Shown here: piece after piece, positions 22,423 through 34,498 of the stretch | How the letters are laid out: each line of letters begins with the position of its first letter | How positions within the stretch are numbered: the stretch's first letter is position 1 | NCBI GenBank assembly: GCA_021030915.1 | Contig: JAGEMR010000032.1 | Location: 210,107-274,106 of the forward strand | Origin: Astrothelium macrocarpum | Taxonomy: Eukaryota > Ascomycota > Dothideomycetes > Trypetheliales > Trypetheliaceae | DNA: 64,000 bases | Direction: 5' to 3' | Program-made: the position numbers and the translations under genes | The notes under the pieces: model-generated | Database searches by the model: none | Told to the model about the DNA's origin: nothing | The model's input: only the letters and a program-made list of their open reading frames with translations

Positions 22423-23717
22423 TATCGTCCTGCAGCCTTTTGCGCCATTTGGATGAAGTATGCGCGAAAGAATCCTCCGTCTGCAATAGAGCATCCGAAG
22501 AGCTTCACGGCTACCGCGTATCCTGTCATGCTCTCAGCCTTTAGAAGCTTGCTTGCAATGCCGAAAGACTTAGCGGGGATGCCGAGAGGCCGAGGCTGAG
22601 AGGACATGCTGATCATTTAATTTTTTTTGGTCTCATTACCCTGGACTTTTGAGGCTAATTAATGAGCTTTGCATGACCGAGCAGGAAAGCTCTAACCAGT
22701 CATGTCTGTATAACCAGCCATGCATCTGTTAGGGATCCCCCCAATACAGTTTTTCGCGATCACATACTCTGATTCGTGCTTAATCAATACCTACCTTTAG
22801 GAATTGCGCACTCGCTGTTATTGGGGTTCTCCCAAACAAGTGCGGCGGATCTTTTCCGTTCGTCCCACAACGACGAAATTTCTCACCACAGCCACCAGCC
22901 ATGCGTTCAAGTCACGTTCATCAGGAATCCATACAATCGCAAAATCATAAAGAGACAATCGCTGGGAGCATGTTGTCTAGAGACGAGAGGGTACAGCCAT
23001 GCACATGGATGTCCAGTTCCGGGGTTTGACGCGTGGGAATAGGGTAGAGTCAATTGGAAGAGCTACATTGCGTTTGAATGACCATAATTTCGTGGTCATG
23101 GCTTCGACTGCGAAAGGTCAAGAATGCAGAAACGGCCCACCGAAGCAGACGATTAACTTCTTTGCAACGTCTACTGGCACTTGAGTGCAACCGGGGGACA
23201 GCCATTGGAATCCAGCGATTGAGGCATGTACCGACGATGACATGCCACATTCCCAAAGACTAGATCTCGGATTAGTCCCATGAGGTTTTTCATAGGACTG
23301 GCACTCGAAATTGGCCATCGAAAAACGAGTCTTCCGACTGAACGAAAATCCGAAGACCAACTTTTGATATCGGAAATTCACAAGGTCTACAAAGAGAATG
23401 AACAAGATCAGGGAGGGCCCCGTGTATTATCAATGGACTCGGAAGCAACCGGATTTAGGGAATAGAGTTTCAATTAATGACTAGGAAAAGAAAGAAAAAA
23501 TAATTCTACTGCTAGTGATATGAACTGGGGGGTTCCCAGTACAAGCATTCTTCCTATTTCAACCGTCAAAGAAACAACCACTTCTCATCTCCGACCTACT
23601 GAGCGTATTCACACCCCAATAGGGAACTGAGGCTCTCCACCTGCTCTTCGAAAGATACTCCGAGTCTGTCGAAAACATGTCCACCTTCATTTGCTTCGGT
23701 TTCCTGCAGCCGTCGAA
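22423..23717. other. Intergenic between two minus-strand genes
   Basis: About 1.3 kb holding the Nudix promoter and the terminator side of the next gene. A minus-strand frame at 22616-22422 runs straight into the Nudix start region in another frame and is better read as 5' UTR. No other supported feature. Confidence 0.4.
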
Positions 23718-26663
23718 TCAATACTGAACAGGCGGGACCGCACCATCTAAATCTTGGCCCATGGGCCTCGCGCGTTCATAATAGGAGGGACCAAACGCTT
23801 CTGGCGAGCGCTGGCGCTGGGGTGAAAGCCTAAATGGCAGATTCTCACGCATTTGTTTGCGATTCGGGCTCCATCTTGCGCGACGATCGTTTATAGTTCT
23901 TGCTCGACCTCCTTCGACCAAGACACGATCACCCTGCATTACCTTCTCAATAGCGTTTTTGTTGTCTCTTCCAGCTGCCAACCTAGCAGAAACCTCTGGG
24001 TCATTCAGCTTCTTTCTATACTTAACCGGTGGCGATCGCGCCGAGCCTTGCTGGTACCCACTAGGTGCATTGTTTCGTGTGCGAGCAGCCTCCCGTCGTG
24101 CTTTGCGTCGACCCAGCCCAGGCTGGTGTCCGGATGGCTTCAAGTCGAACCGTGTAGCTTGCGAATGACCCGCGGTCTGGGCCTGAGGCGTGGTGTAATA
24201 CAAGTGAGGATTCGAATTGTTGAGCGCTGGTGGCTGAGTGAAGTATGGTGGTCCTTCGTAAGGACTGGCGCTTGTGACGTGGCCAAATTCGTATCGATCT
24301 GGTAAAGGAGCGCCGAACTCGAAGCCTGCATCATCGACGTACACAGTGCGTGTACGATGCGGCTCATACGGATCATACCAATCTCCAGTGAGGCCATCTT
24401 CATAGATAACTGGCATCTCCTCGCTGTGAATCGACTGGAGAATGTCGGAAAGGGGAGCCAGGTTGGGCCACATTGGAGGATCGACTAAATCACTTGTTAA
24501 CACGCATAAGAAATGAGCACGTCAGAAACATTCACATACCTCGATCGTACTGATATCCCACCAAGGTTGGTCCAACCTGATCGATGTATGCATCGGAGCT
24601 GTTGCTGTAAGAAACCCGTGGGTGACCTTGGTCGTATCCATGATATCCTGTTCCTTCATCCCAAACCTCGCTGGATGTCGAGTGAACTGGAGGTGAGCCG
24701 TACCGGTTTTCAAGTTGTACGTGCATGTTTTCATCAATCGAGGGACATTGAAGCGCCTCCAGTCCCCAATTACCTTTTGGATGCTCGCCCTTCTCATTCC
24801 AAAGGCCATTGAACGTGAATGGTCTCGGATCTACCATCTCGTGTGTATCCACGTCACCCTCCGACGAGTTGTTTTCAGTACGCTGGCTTGTTTGCTCTCC
24901 TCTGAAGCCGGGTGGAGTGTGAAAGCGTTTTGCGTCGGCTCGCAGCTCAAATTTGGACTGTGCTGAGCCTGAGTTATCTGGTGTTTTTGAAGGACCATCA
25001 AGGCTTTCGACATCGTATACATCCTTCGCCTGCCCTCCTGGAAATGGTCTCTCCACAGACTCAGCAAATTCTGACGCCTCGCTTGCATCGTCAACTGAAG
25101 CTAATTCATTTGTTTCTGGAGTTTTGTCCATATCCTTTACAGCATCAGAGTCCGCATTTTCATAGCCATCATCATCGAAAGCCCCGTCCAGTCCAAGCAT
25201 TCTCTTGAATTTCGATACAGCTCTTTTTCCCTTTCCCACATCATTGGCCTCTTTCTTGGGAGGTGAAGTGCACTCATCTGGTTTTGAAGCATCTTCTTTA
25301 CTACTGTCTTTATGATGCGTAGGGGCGGAAGAGGCTGGTATGTGAGCACTCGGACTTGACCAGGTATGACTACCCGCCGCCTGACGTGGTCGTATCGATG
25401 ATGTGCTGGTCATATACCCTGGTTCTCTAGGTGGAAATTTGGGCCAGGGAACTGGTTGCAAGGGTTGCTGAAGAGGCGATAGAGGCCCAAAGTTCTGTGG
25501 ATCGGAACCAGTCGAATTAGGAGAGCGTGTGGCAGTCGGTGTGCGTGGCTCAGAAGCGGAAGCTTTCGACTTGAGTGACTCTGACAATTTGAAACCTCTT
25601 GATGATGAGCTCGGCATTGTTTGGCCAATTTTGATCGGCGGTGTTTGTGGCACTGTTTCGAGCATTAGTTCAAGCTTTTGTCATGGAGACTCTCCTGCGA
25701 CATCTGGGTTGCTCACAGGCGTTATCAATATCACTTTCTATACCATCGGCTGCATTACGCGATGCTACATTCGGTTTACTCAATTTCTTCCTCAACCGGT
25801 TGCGAGGAGGCGTGTTCTTTTTAATCTGGTCCTGTTCGTCCTGAAGGTGTGCAAATCGGTTTGGGTTCGTTGGCGGTGCGCTGTTTTCTGCTGCCCATCC
25901 GACCTCCCAAATGGGAGGTCTTGCGTTCACTTGCTGCGTTGGAGAACGATTAGTTGTTTTGCCTAGCTCCAGTCTCCGATCCTGTTCTCCTCTTGACCTT
26001 GTGGGCGTGGTGTTAACCAGCGGGAACTTTGGCTTTATTGGTGATTTTGACATGGAATTTGCCTTTGATATAGGTAAAGTACTGGCATTTCCTTCAATGG
26101 TTGGAGCTGGTCGTAAAGAATCCACTACTTCACCTCCTTTCACGGATAAACTCGTCTCGTTTCTGGTCTTTCTTTCACGCTCTTCTCGTGCCAAGGCCCG
26201 TTTTTCCGTCTGCAGTACAGGGGAGCTTGGGTACTTCTTCATTTGGCGTGATGGGGTGTTTTCTTCGTTGCCATGAGCTGACAATGGTACTGGGTTACGC
26301 ATCGCCCGCGAGAACATGGCGTCTGATGCATCTTCACGAGAGGATTTTATGTTCTTTCCAATAGTGTTCGATTTGGAAAAAAGGTTAGTATTTTCCTGGA
26401 TAGGACGGTAGGTTGTTTTGGATAGTTCCGATCTGATTTCCTCGACATTTCTGCTGCTACTGAGAAAGAGTTGAGAATGTTTCTTATCGGGATGTTTGTC
26501 AAAGCACAGGAATTTACCTATCATATCCTCCAGCTCCTATTCTTTCTTTCTTTTTATGCCCCGGCTGCGTTTCATTCTGTTCATCCGTAACGAGCAAACC
26601 TCTAGGATTGGCTTTATCTTGATCCGCACGATTAGCATTGTTGCGAAGAGCCGATGAATACAT
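23718..26663 (-). CDS. Large intrinsically disordered protein, unknown function (922 aa)
   Basis: Four exons on the minus strand: 26663-26518, 26459-25717, 25652-24540, 24484-23718, with introns of 58, 64 and 55 bases. All phases close to 922 residues. The ATG at 26663 is the first after an in-frame TGA upstream, and the first exon is clearly coding. The protein is rich in Ser, Pro, Thr, Lys and Glu throughout, with many S/T-P and R-x-x-S sites, acidic stretches (for example DGAFDDDGYENADSD) and a basic C-terminal third (GRRKARREAARTR). There is no transmembrane segment, signal peptide or domain that I recognise. Composition suggests a phosphorylated scaffold or regulator, perhaps cytoskeletal or nuclear, but that is an inference from disorder alone. 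Confidence 0.8.
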
Positions 26664-27726
26664 TTGAAATTCAATGACGTTGAGGAACAGAGTAAATATG
26701 GTTCGTCAAAGGCAAGTAGGCTCGGCAGTGTCGGTGGTGAGTATGGTGGCGGAAACCGCTCTTCCAATCATGGCCCAGCTGCCTGGCTTCTACGAACTCT
26801 AGGGGAAATCGACAGAAAAGTTACGAGAGCATATACATACGCTGAAAAGACAATACTTTGCGGGTCGAAGGATCAATCGCGCGTTGGTCGGCCATCTCTT
26901 GATCCGCAGGCCTTGATGAGGTAAAGGAAAACTATGCCGCCAGGTCGAGCGTTATGGAAGCGCTTTCAACAACTGACGCTGTGAATTTAAATTAGCACTG
27001 AACGGTGTTGTTGAGAAAATTTTCAACCAATATTCTGTTGTGGGAGGGCTTTGCGTGAGTGTCCGTATGAAGCAAGGTGGATGTTCTGTTGACAACACGC
27101 TCAAAGAGGGAAAATCCCGACCTTTTGATGAAAATGGACTTTGATGTAGAGCTAGGAATGCTTTTACAGATACGTCTGAAAGGCTGTTGGGAGAAGAATG
27201 AAGTGGTGATGATCGAAATAGTTGTTGAGTGGAGGTTGTGTATGTTTTGGGAGAGAAGCAAAATCAACGCTGCACCTGCAGTGGACGCTGGGGGTAACGA
27301 CGAACTGCATCAATCTCGCCTTCTCACACGCACTGACTCAATGACCGCACTTGGAGAAGCAACATGCCTCAGAACAGGTGAACAGAAGGAACCTTCCACT
27401 AACGTCCAGTACTATCGCTTATAGTAATACTAAGAAGAGTCGACTAGCCTTTTGATGCCGACGATAGGTTCGAGAGGCCCTCAATGTCTTCTATTAATCA
27501 AGTACATCAAGTACATCGAAAGGGCTACCATTCAGGGCCGCGAAAGCTGCGCCACTCACCATATCGGAGAGGCTCTCCAAGATTTATCGGTTGAATGTTA
27601 AATGTCTCGCATTATAAGATGCTTCTTGTTACTGGCACTTGTTATTACTACTGATGCTCCCAATCGCTCTCGATGTCCTAAATGCGTCGCCATTTAGTTG
27701 AATTCTACCTTGCGTATCACGCTGAT
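26664..27726. other. Intergenic, no gene seen
   Basis: About 1.06 kb upstream of the disordered-protein gene. Short frames on both strands show no recognisable content. Nothing supported beyond the expected promoter. Confidence 0.4.
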
Positions 27727-29114
27727 CTAATCTCTCCGATAACCAGACATGACAAAACGCCTTGAGTAAGTCCAGTTCGTTACAAAGTCGAGAAACAACT
27801 CCTTTGATGCAAAACCGAGCCAGCAAAACGGTAATCTGGAGAAGAGGACCGGGACGCTCAAAATGGACAATAAAGTCCCCGATGGCTTTAATGAAGGCCT
27901 GGCAATATAAACACAAGCGCCCACAAGCCATAACGCGTAAACGCTACATACATAGCAAATTGTGTAACGCTTCCGAAGTTCAGGATCCATCCTACGCAGC
28001 GGCAAAGGTCTCGCACCAGCAAGAATTTCTGTGAGGAGATCAGTACGAATTCTGGTGCTCCTGATCGGGACTCATACCACATTGGACATGGATTCTACAT
28101 TTTTCGACCTCATGAGCCTGGAAAGTAGTCCTGATCTGAGAATTTGCATGCTCGTCGAGTCTTCTCGGCCGGATTGGAAAGAATTAGCCCAAATTGAGAA
28201 TGTGCGATGACCTTTCGCAAACGACGAAGCAATCACCTCGTGGAAATTCTTCTGGTCTGCATGCATGCCTGTTGATGATGAGACAGGCCTGGTTTATCCG
28301 CAGGTTGGCCGCGATCGGGCCTTCCGATACACGCTCGATTGCATAGAGTTCGTGACTTTTCACCCAGATAAGACTGGTCTGTATGGACCACCAAACCAAG
28401 TGCGAGGTCACTATAAGAACAACATAGTCCTGATTGATATCACAGATATACAGGTGTTTTTCGTCAGGCTTGAAAATCATTCTTGATTTACCAATCAGCA
28501 ACTCAGTGCCAAGTGCGGTCGGCATCCAAGGATCTAGACGAGAAGCATCCTGTAACCTCGCCCACTGGGGGAGAAAGAGCAGCGAGGTAGGCAACGATCT
28601 TAAGGTGCAGATGAGGCGTGGAAATTTCTCCTCTGATATTAATGATCCAAAAAGTCCTTCTGTCCTCATATTCAGCAAATTCGCAAAGATGAGATACACA
28701 TCTTCGGCATTCGATGTGGTACGTCCAATAAGTGCATTTCATATGGAAGCGAATTGACGCGCATCTGGTCGTCTATGTAACCTTCAGCTTTTAAGGAACC
28801 GAGACGGTCGATGAAAAATTGTTGTAGACTCTGTCTGATAATACGCTCAAATTTAACATTCGTGTAAAAGTAGCCACAGGCATCTGATTCGTAGTTTGAT
28901 CGCCGGGCTAATCGGTCCAGCTTGTGTTGAGAGCTATACCTATTCCTCAGTATTATGCTGATCCAGCGTATGTGCCTCGTCCCGAGATATAACGCCAATT
29001 GAGGAGTCCCTCTTGAAGTGTCCAACTCCGATGCATCCAGACAGAGCACAGGATATGCGCGTAAGGCTGAGACCTGGCAGTAGCTGCTGCCAAATTCATT
29101 AGATCTGTATCAAG
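27727..29114 (-). CDS. Unresolved multi-exon gene or decaying pseudogene
   Basis: Three minus-strand open segments follow one another in different frames: about 29114-28672 (opens after a plausible acceptor, gatacag), 28720-28184, and 28005-27727. The first reads like a folded protein (YLGTRHIRW, SNYESDACGYFYTNVKFE, NSLPYEMHLLDVP) and the second continues sensibly (LIGRTTSNAEDVYLIFANLL), but the frame change between them at about 28700-28740 has no intron of normal length, only about 20 bases between a GT and an AG. The last segment has two hydrophobic stretches that could span a membrane. No start codon was found for the first segment, so an upstream exon is missing or lost. I do not recognise the family. 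Either the gene is frameshifted or my splice reading is wrong. Confidence 0.3.
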
Positions 29115-29311
29115 GATTGGCATGATCAAATTGGCATGTGTAAGGAAAATTTTGAATCGACCCTCATGAGGAAACCCAGAAACGCAATTCTTACAGATCG
29201 GCGCCGATCTTGCAGACTACCTGTGCCCCCGTAAATTCGATTTGCTCCACACCCTTTGCTCTCTGCGTCGGCTACGATATCCAGCCTCCCCCGATACCTT
29301 CGTAGACAGCT

Positions 29312-30746
29312 TCAAAGCTTCGAACATAGCCAGTCAAGCTCCTTCATAGCATGCTCGTGAGCTGGATGATCATCTCCCAAACAATCCTTCAAGCAGTTAA
29401 CCCATTTCTCGCACCAGTTTGCGGCTTCGCGGTAATTTCGATTGATGCGACTGAATATTGACGCAAAATGTAAGCTGGGAAAAATGGTTTAGCTAATCCA
29501 CCGAGGTCCGTTAAAGCTATGGATCCAAGAGAGCCAGATAGCTCGGCCAAGTTTCGTCGAGTATACTGCCTTGTCATTTCAAGCATATTCGTTTCGTGTA
29601 GTCTCGCACGAGCACGGGGTAAAAACAGCATTCGTGGACAAAAGCCTCGAGAAGCTACGTCCTGCTCGTAATGCGGCATGCCATCCGTAACGCGCAGAGT
29701 GGAGGTAGGGACAATCAGACTCACATCTCTTCCTCATGAAACCCAACAGAGCCCTCTTCCTCATACAGCGCCAATAAAGCCTTTGCCACGTCTATTGCGT
29801 TGCAAATGTCTGCACTTGAAAGAGGTCCTCCGGCTCTAAGCTGTTGTTTGTATTGTCCAAACTCTTCATTCTTCAGATACTGTATTTTGACTCTTCTTAA
29901 TTCTGCCTCGTTGTCGTCACACACTTCGCACCGACAGTCGAATCCATACGACTTCAGGATGCTCCGACGACTCTCTTTGGTGTCCAGACAGTCGGCGTAT
30001 TCCGTTGTCAGCTCTTCTCCAGCTTTTATATCTCGTATCGCGTGAATATTGTGCCTCTTAGTGTTTGGATTCCAGCTATGCCACGTATTAGGGGCACAGC
30101 TATGGTTGATCCGACTTGCACACTCGAACATTGCTATGTGAGCGTTGCTACAATCTTGACCGAACAGACCGAATCCATTTGTTTGAAATGTGCCCGCGAC
30201 ACGGATCTTTTGTTTGAGGGGCCCCTCGGGGATATCTTGGATGTCTGATGCGTCGGATATTCGAATTTCCTCGGAGCTCAATTCTCCTGATTTGATGGCT
30301 TCCGCGGCGAGTCGTTGGAGCAAAGATTTCTCCATTCGACAGTGGAGATTCAGCACAACGGCCTGTTTCTTACTTGGGAGGGCCTCAAATTGATTCGCGA
30401 CATCTTGAGCCCAGCCGGACTGGCTCATTCCTGGAGGTGGTAATTGTAATAGGGGGACCTCCGAGAGTATTCTGGCTCCCTTTGGTATGTCTTGTGTAGC
30501 AAAAGTTCCCAGACCTTTCCCATCCGTCTCCTTGAATTGAATCACCTCAGCTGTCAAACTACTATCAGTGACTTGTGCGTACAAAGCTTGCCCCATTTAC
30601 TTACGGTGCTTTCCATGCTGAGGTTGTGTTTCGACGATTCCAAGCTCATGAAGTGCCTCAGCCACTGCTTCCTGCATATTTGACGATTGCGAAAATGTGG
30701 CTCGTACTATTAAAAGGATTGCAAACATGGATCCGAAGATTATCAT
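29312..30746 (-). CDS. SET-domain (SMYD-like) protein lysine methyltransferase
   Basis: Exon 1 is 30746-30605 and exon 2 starts at 30550, joined by a 54-base intron with a perfect GTAAGT donor (30604-30551). The join gives a continuous SET N-terminus: KGLGTFATQDIPKGARIL. Further on come CASRINHSCAPNTW (the NHSC/N SAM-binding motif), GEELTTEY, and the post-SET CRCEVC zinc-binding Cys cluster. Family members transfer methyl groups from SAM to lysine. After about 29725 the frame must change: a GTGAGT donor sits there, and the last coding block is 29450-29312 (NYREAANWCEKW..LGDDHPAHEHA), which fits the helical tail of SMYD-type proteins. A candidate last intron is 29501-29451. The middle exon is unresolved. 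Starting at 30746 gives a hydrophobic N-terminal segment; a later ATG at 30677 would remove it. Confidence 0.8.
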
Positions 30747-30956
30747 GCTCGACAGGTGTTGGGCACGACTTGTTTCATAATATGCCTGGCACACATCACT
30801 CTCAGCTACTGTCTGTACATCACACACTATCTTCTCAGGATTAAATCTCGGCTATAGAAGGATGAGAAACATGTCCAGATCTAGACCTCGCCACCCAAGT
30901 AAATTTCCACTTGAACATTCATTCCAATGATGTCGTAGAGACCTAAATCAAAAGGC

Positions 30957-32461
30957 TCAAAATCTGCGCTTCTTCACTGGACCTTTGGACTTTGCCTCAA
31001 GGGAACGCTTCAGTTCGTCTCGCCTCCTCGTAGCTTTCTCCTCATCCGTTTCGAGCGGTGACGTGGCCTGTTCGGCAACGGATTTGATGTTTTCGCTTAC
31101 TTTATTTGAACTGGAGCCAAGTTCGTCTGATGACTTGATATTCCAAGATGGAGTAGAGGCTCTGTTTGCCGATTTACCGCCAATCACACCAATGCCGCCT
31201 TTTCGCTTTGGTGAAGCTTCCAGTCTCGGAGTAGGCTCCACGGATTCGAGGCTGGAGGTCATCTTCCCACGACCTCCAATCAAGCCCAGTTTTTTCTTAG
31301 GCAGATCATTGCTTGACAAAGTGAAAGCGCTATCTTTTGTGTCACGTATTGGTATGGCCTCCTTGGACACTTTAATTGACACATCATCTTCACTATCCTC
31401 GTCTTCGGTCGTCTCGTCATTACCTGTAGGATCCTCTTCACGAGTTTGGTGCTTGGATCCATCAAGATATTCTGACTGTGACTTCGGGAGTACATGAATG
31501 TCTGAGTGCTGCTGTGTTGTTAATACCCGATATTAGGACATCAGGTAAGATCAAAGCCTACTTGAGTCTCATCATGAGATGTGTTTTTTGCACCACGATG
31601 GGCAGGCGGCGCGCTGGATGTCCGTCGTTCTCCATCTTCTTCCAGACCAGTTCTCTTTGGAGTAGCATACACATTGTCAGTCTCGTCGTCTTGAAATCCT
31701 TCAAGTCTTTTTTGCAATGTAGGAGGTAGAGCTGGGTTCTGGTCACATGGAAAAGGCTCAGCCAAGACAAGTTCTTGAATCACATCCTGAAAAGATGACT
31801 GAGTGTTTATCGATACCGAACGTGATTGCTCTAGCCAATCATATTCATCGAAACGAGAAAGGCCCTTTACGTGTTTCGAGATAGCTTCACGACTTTTGTC
31901 CTTTCGAGAAGCGTTATTTCCAGCTAGGCCGGGAAACACTGCCGTGATATCCATGCCAGAGGATTCTAGTTTGTCCAACAATTTTGAGATGACGCGATCC
32001 TTTTCGTGTAGTTGGTCAACAAGAGCTTGGATTTGACGCTTACGAAAGGAAGCAGTGAAAACGAGCGATTTGATCAAATGAGCTTGCAAATGTTCAGACT
32101 CTAGTTCAGATAAGTCAAATGCCCATTCGAAAGAGGCGAGGGGCGGAGGTAACGGTGCTTGGAGATTGAGGGACAGATGGTTCGCATTGCCTGGTGAAAT
32201 TGTAGCTTTTGCACCATCTTGCGCCGCTAAAGCAGCATCTATCTTGTCCAAAAATACCTGAAATTGATTCTCATCTTGGCCAGGATCGATTTTACAGTCG
32301 ATCTTCCCAGCTCTCTCCACGATTTCAGTCGCATTGAGTTGCTCAGTGAACATGCGGCTGAGATCAGTGACAAACAACGAGTATCCGCTACTCGAAGCAC
32401 AGAATTTGTAGGCCAGAGCAACTTCAACGTTTGAGCAATGCAGTCGCATCCATTCTGCCAT
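30957..32461 (-). CDS. Non-homologous end-joining factor XLF/Nej1
   Basis: XLF works with Ku and the XRCC4-DNA ligase IV complex to join double-strand breaks in the nucleus. Exons (minus) 32461-31562 and 31511-30957, one 50-base intron (donor GTAGGC), phase 0, 484 residues. The N-terminal head domain is recognised by the order Y-K-F, YSLFVTDLSRMFTEQL, a Cys/IDP segment, then the coiled-coil stalk after the WAFDLSEL stretch (about 125-190). The long C-terminal half is disordered and phosphorylatable. Two KKxGxIGG-like repeats (KKKLGLIGGRGK; GGIGVIGGK) precede a basic end, VKKRRF, that fits the Ku-binding motif at the XLF C-terminus. I chose ATG 32461 (MAEWMRLHC) because XLF starts close to this Trp. 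The gene is divergent from cactin with 206 bases between start codons. Confidence 0.85.
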
Positions 32462-32667
32462 GTTGGGAATGGGCTCAAGCAAGGGCGGGTAGGCGCTAAA
32501 TGACTAGGACAAAAGGTAGATGGTACGGAGTAGAGGTACCAAACGACGGTACGCCTAATCTAATTGTAATCGGTTCTCGGAAGCAAAAAATGGCCGACCA
32601 CCGATTTGATTGCTTTGCGGCTCCCAAACTTTCCTCGACCATCCACCATCTACTCTGATCCCACACT
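32462..32667. promoter_or_regulatory. Compact bidirectional promoter (XLF / cactin)
   Basis: Only 206 bases separate the two divergent start codons, so both core promoters and 5' UTRs are packed here. There is a tggccgaccaccgattt patch and CT-rich words on the cactin side. No TATA box is obvious. Confidence 0.5.
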
Positions 32668-34498
32668 ATGGCTACAATGGAGCCGGTTCAAGCCCAAAAC
32701 GCAAGGATGCCTAAGCGTCAACAAACGCAAGCATCATCTGCCATCCCGCGCAAACGCACCGCCATGGAAGCTGCCGAAGATGCCTACATTGCCGACGAAG
32801 ATCGTTTTGTACTACGCCAAGCCAAAAGAAAGGCAGAAATACGGGTTCGGGAAGACCGTGCAAGACCCATCGACTGGCTGGCTGTTAATCTACGCTTTGC
32901 TGATCCCTCGAGAAATCCGTTGGATGACGACATAGCCGACGACGAATTGGATGTTGTTGATCCCCAGATTGTTTTCGACGGCCTGAGTGACTCCCAAGCT
33001 CGTGAACTGAATAAGGAGATAGACACCTTTCTCACTCTAGAGACTGATCGAAGCAATTGGGAGTATTGGCAAACTATGAAACTCGTTCTCAGCGACCGAT
33101 GCGAACTATCAGGAACTGCCGGCTCGAATAATCGAGCTGCAAACCCTGTAGCTACCCAGATAAACAAAATATTGGAGCCAAAATCTTTCGATGAGCTCCA
33201 GGTATTGGAAAAGCAAGTGCGGCAAAGATTGGATTCTCCCAATGCTGGCGACATTGATTATTGGAAGCAACTCTTGCAAAGCCTACTTGTCTGGAAGGCC
33301 AAAGCACATTTCAAGAAAGTCACAAAATCAGTCATGCAGAGCCGTCTCAAAAGTCTTGGGATGGAGGATTATCGCGAAGCCATAAGAGTTCGGGAGGATT
33401 TGCAAAACACGATTCCCTGGACAGTACATGAAGAAAACAACGAGGAGAATTCGTTACATCTATTTCCCAATCCGATTCAGTCACTTGATCCGGAACCGCT
33501 CCTCAAGTTAAGTCCTGAAGACAAAGTCTTAGAATCCATAGAAGAAGATGTCTTTCTGGAGAATCTTAAAGAGGAAAGACGGAAGCTCGAGGATTTCGAA
33601 TACCAACCCTTACGATCACGTGCTTCAAAAAAAACAGATCCCTCTAATTTGGGGTTGACACCTTCAACTCTTCGGGCCGTAGGGGTAAAAAAGGCGGAAA
33701 CGGGCCGGGAAAGTCCCATGAATGCGTTTCAGCTACATCCTACCAAGAAGTCGGACAACAATGCAAGATTTTCAGCGTCCACTGATTCTGCTCAATACAC
33801 GGACATGTTATACCAACGTGAGAGCGAGCGTGGACTTGCTGAAAATGAAGAAATCTTCACAACTGAAGAAGATGTTACTACGTCAACTCAACCTGAATGG
33901 GCAAACAAATACCGGCCGAGAAAGCCCAGGTCCTTGAATAGAGTCCAAATGGGCTATGAATGGAACAAGTACAACCAGACTCATTACGATAACGAGAATC
34001 CGCCGCCAAAGGTTGTACAAGGTTACAAGTTTAATATCTTCTATCCAGATCTGGTAAATAAGAGCAAAGCGCCAACATATCGGATTGAGCGAGAAGGTGG
34101 AAGGAGGAAAGGCGAATATTGGGCGGAACGCGGAGCGGATGACTACTGTACCATACGATTCATAGCGGGGGCTCCATACGCAGATCTGGCTTTTCGCATC
34201 GTGGATAGGCAATGGGATTACAGCGCAAGAAAGGACCATGGATTTAGAAGCGCTTTTGAAAACGTAAGTTATCTTGTGTAACTCTTCTGCTGTGGTCCCG
34301 GCTGCCAATTTGAGTTGAATTCTTCGGAAGTCACGGGCCGCTGGATCTTTTAACCCTATATATCAGGCTGACGGAATCATGACTAGGGTGTTCTCCAGCT
34401 GCATTTCCAGTTCAAGAAGGTCTGTGGTCATTTCCCTGCAGTGGCCCTGCATGTACAAGGGCTGATTTGTGTTTCTACAGCTTTATTACCGAAAGTGA
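32668..34498 (+). CDS. Cactin (splicing-associated protein)
   Basis: Cactin is a conserved nuclear protein that joins the spliceosome and is needed for correct splicing and, in several systems, telomere stability. Exons 32668-34263, 34387-34419 and 34481-34498; introns 123 and 61 bases; phases close, 548 residues. The hallmark C-terminal CactinC domain is unmistakable: YEWNKYNQTHYDNENPPPK, GYKFNIFYPDL, the SKAPTYRIE strand, CTIRFIAGAPYADLAFRIVD and finally GVLQLHFQFKK plus LYYRK. The last six codons lie on an 18-base exon, without which the conserved end is lost. The middle cactin domain (about 80-260; DWLAVNLRFAD, WEYWQTM) is also present. ATG 32668 is followed three codons later by a second ATG; either could serve. 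Housekeeping gene. Confidence 0.96.

Noticed and set aside
22422..22616. 64-codon minus frame just upstream of the Nudix gene
   Set aside because: It reads into the Nudix start region in a different frame and joins to nothing; best explained as 5' UTR.
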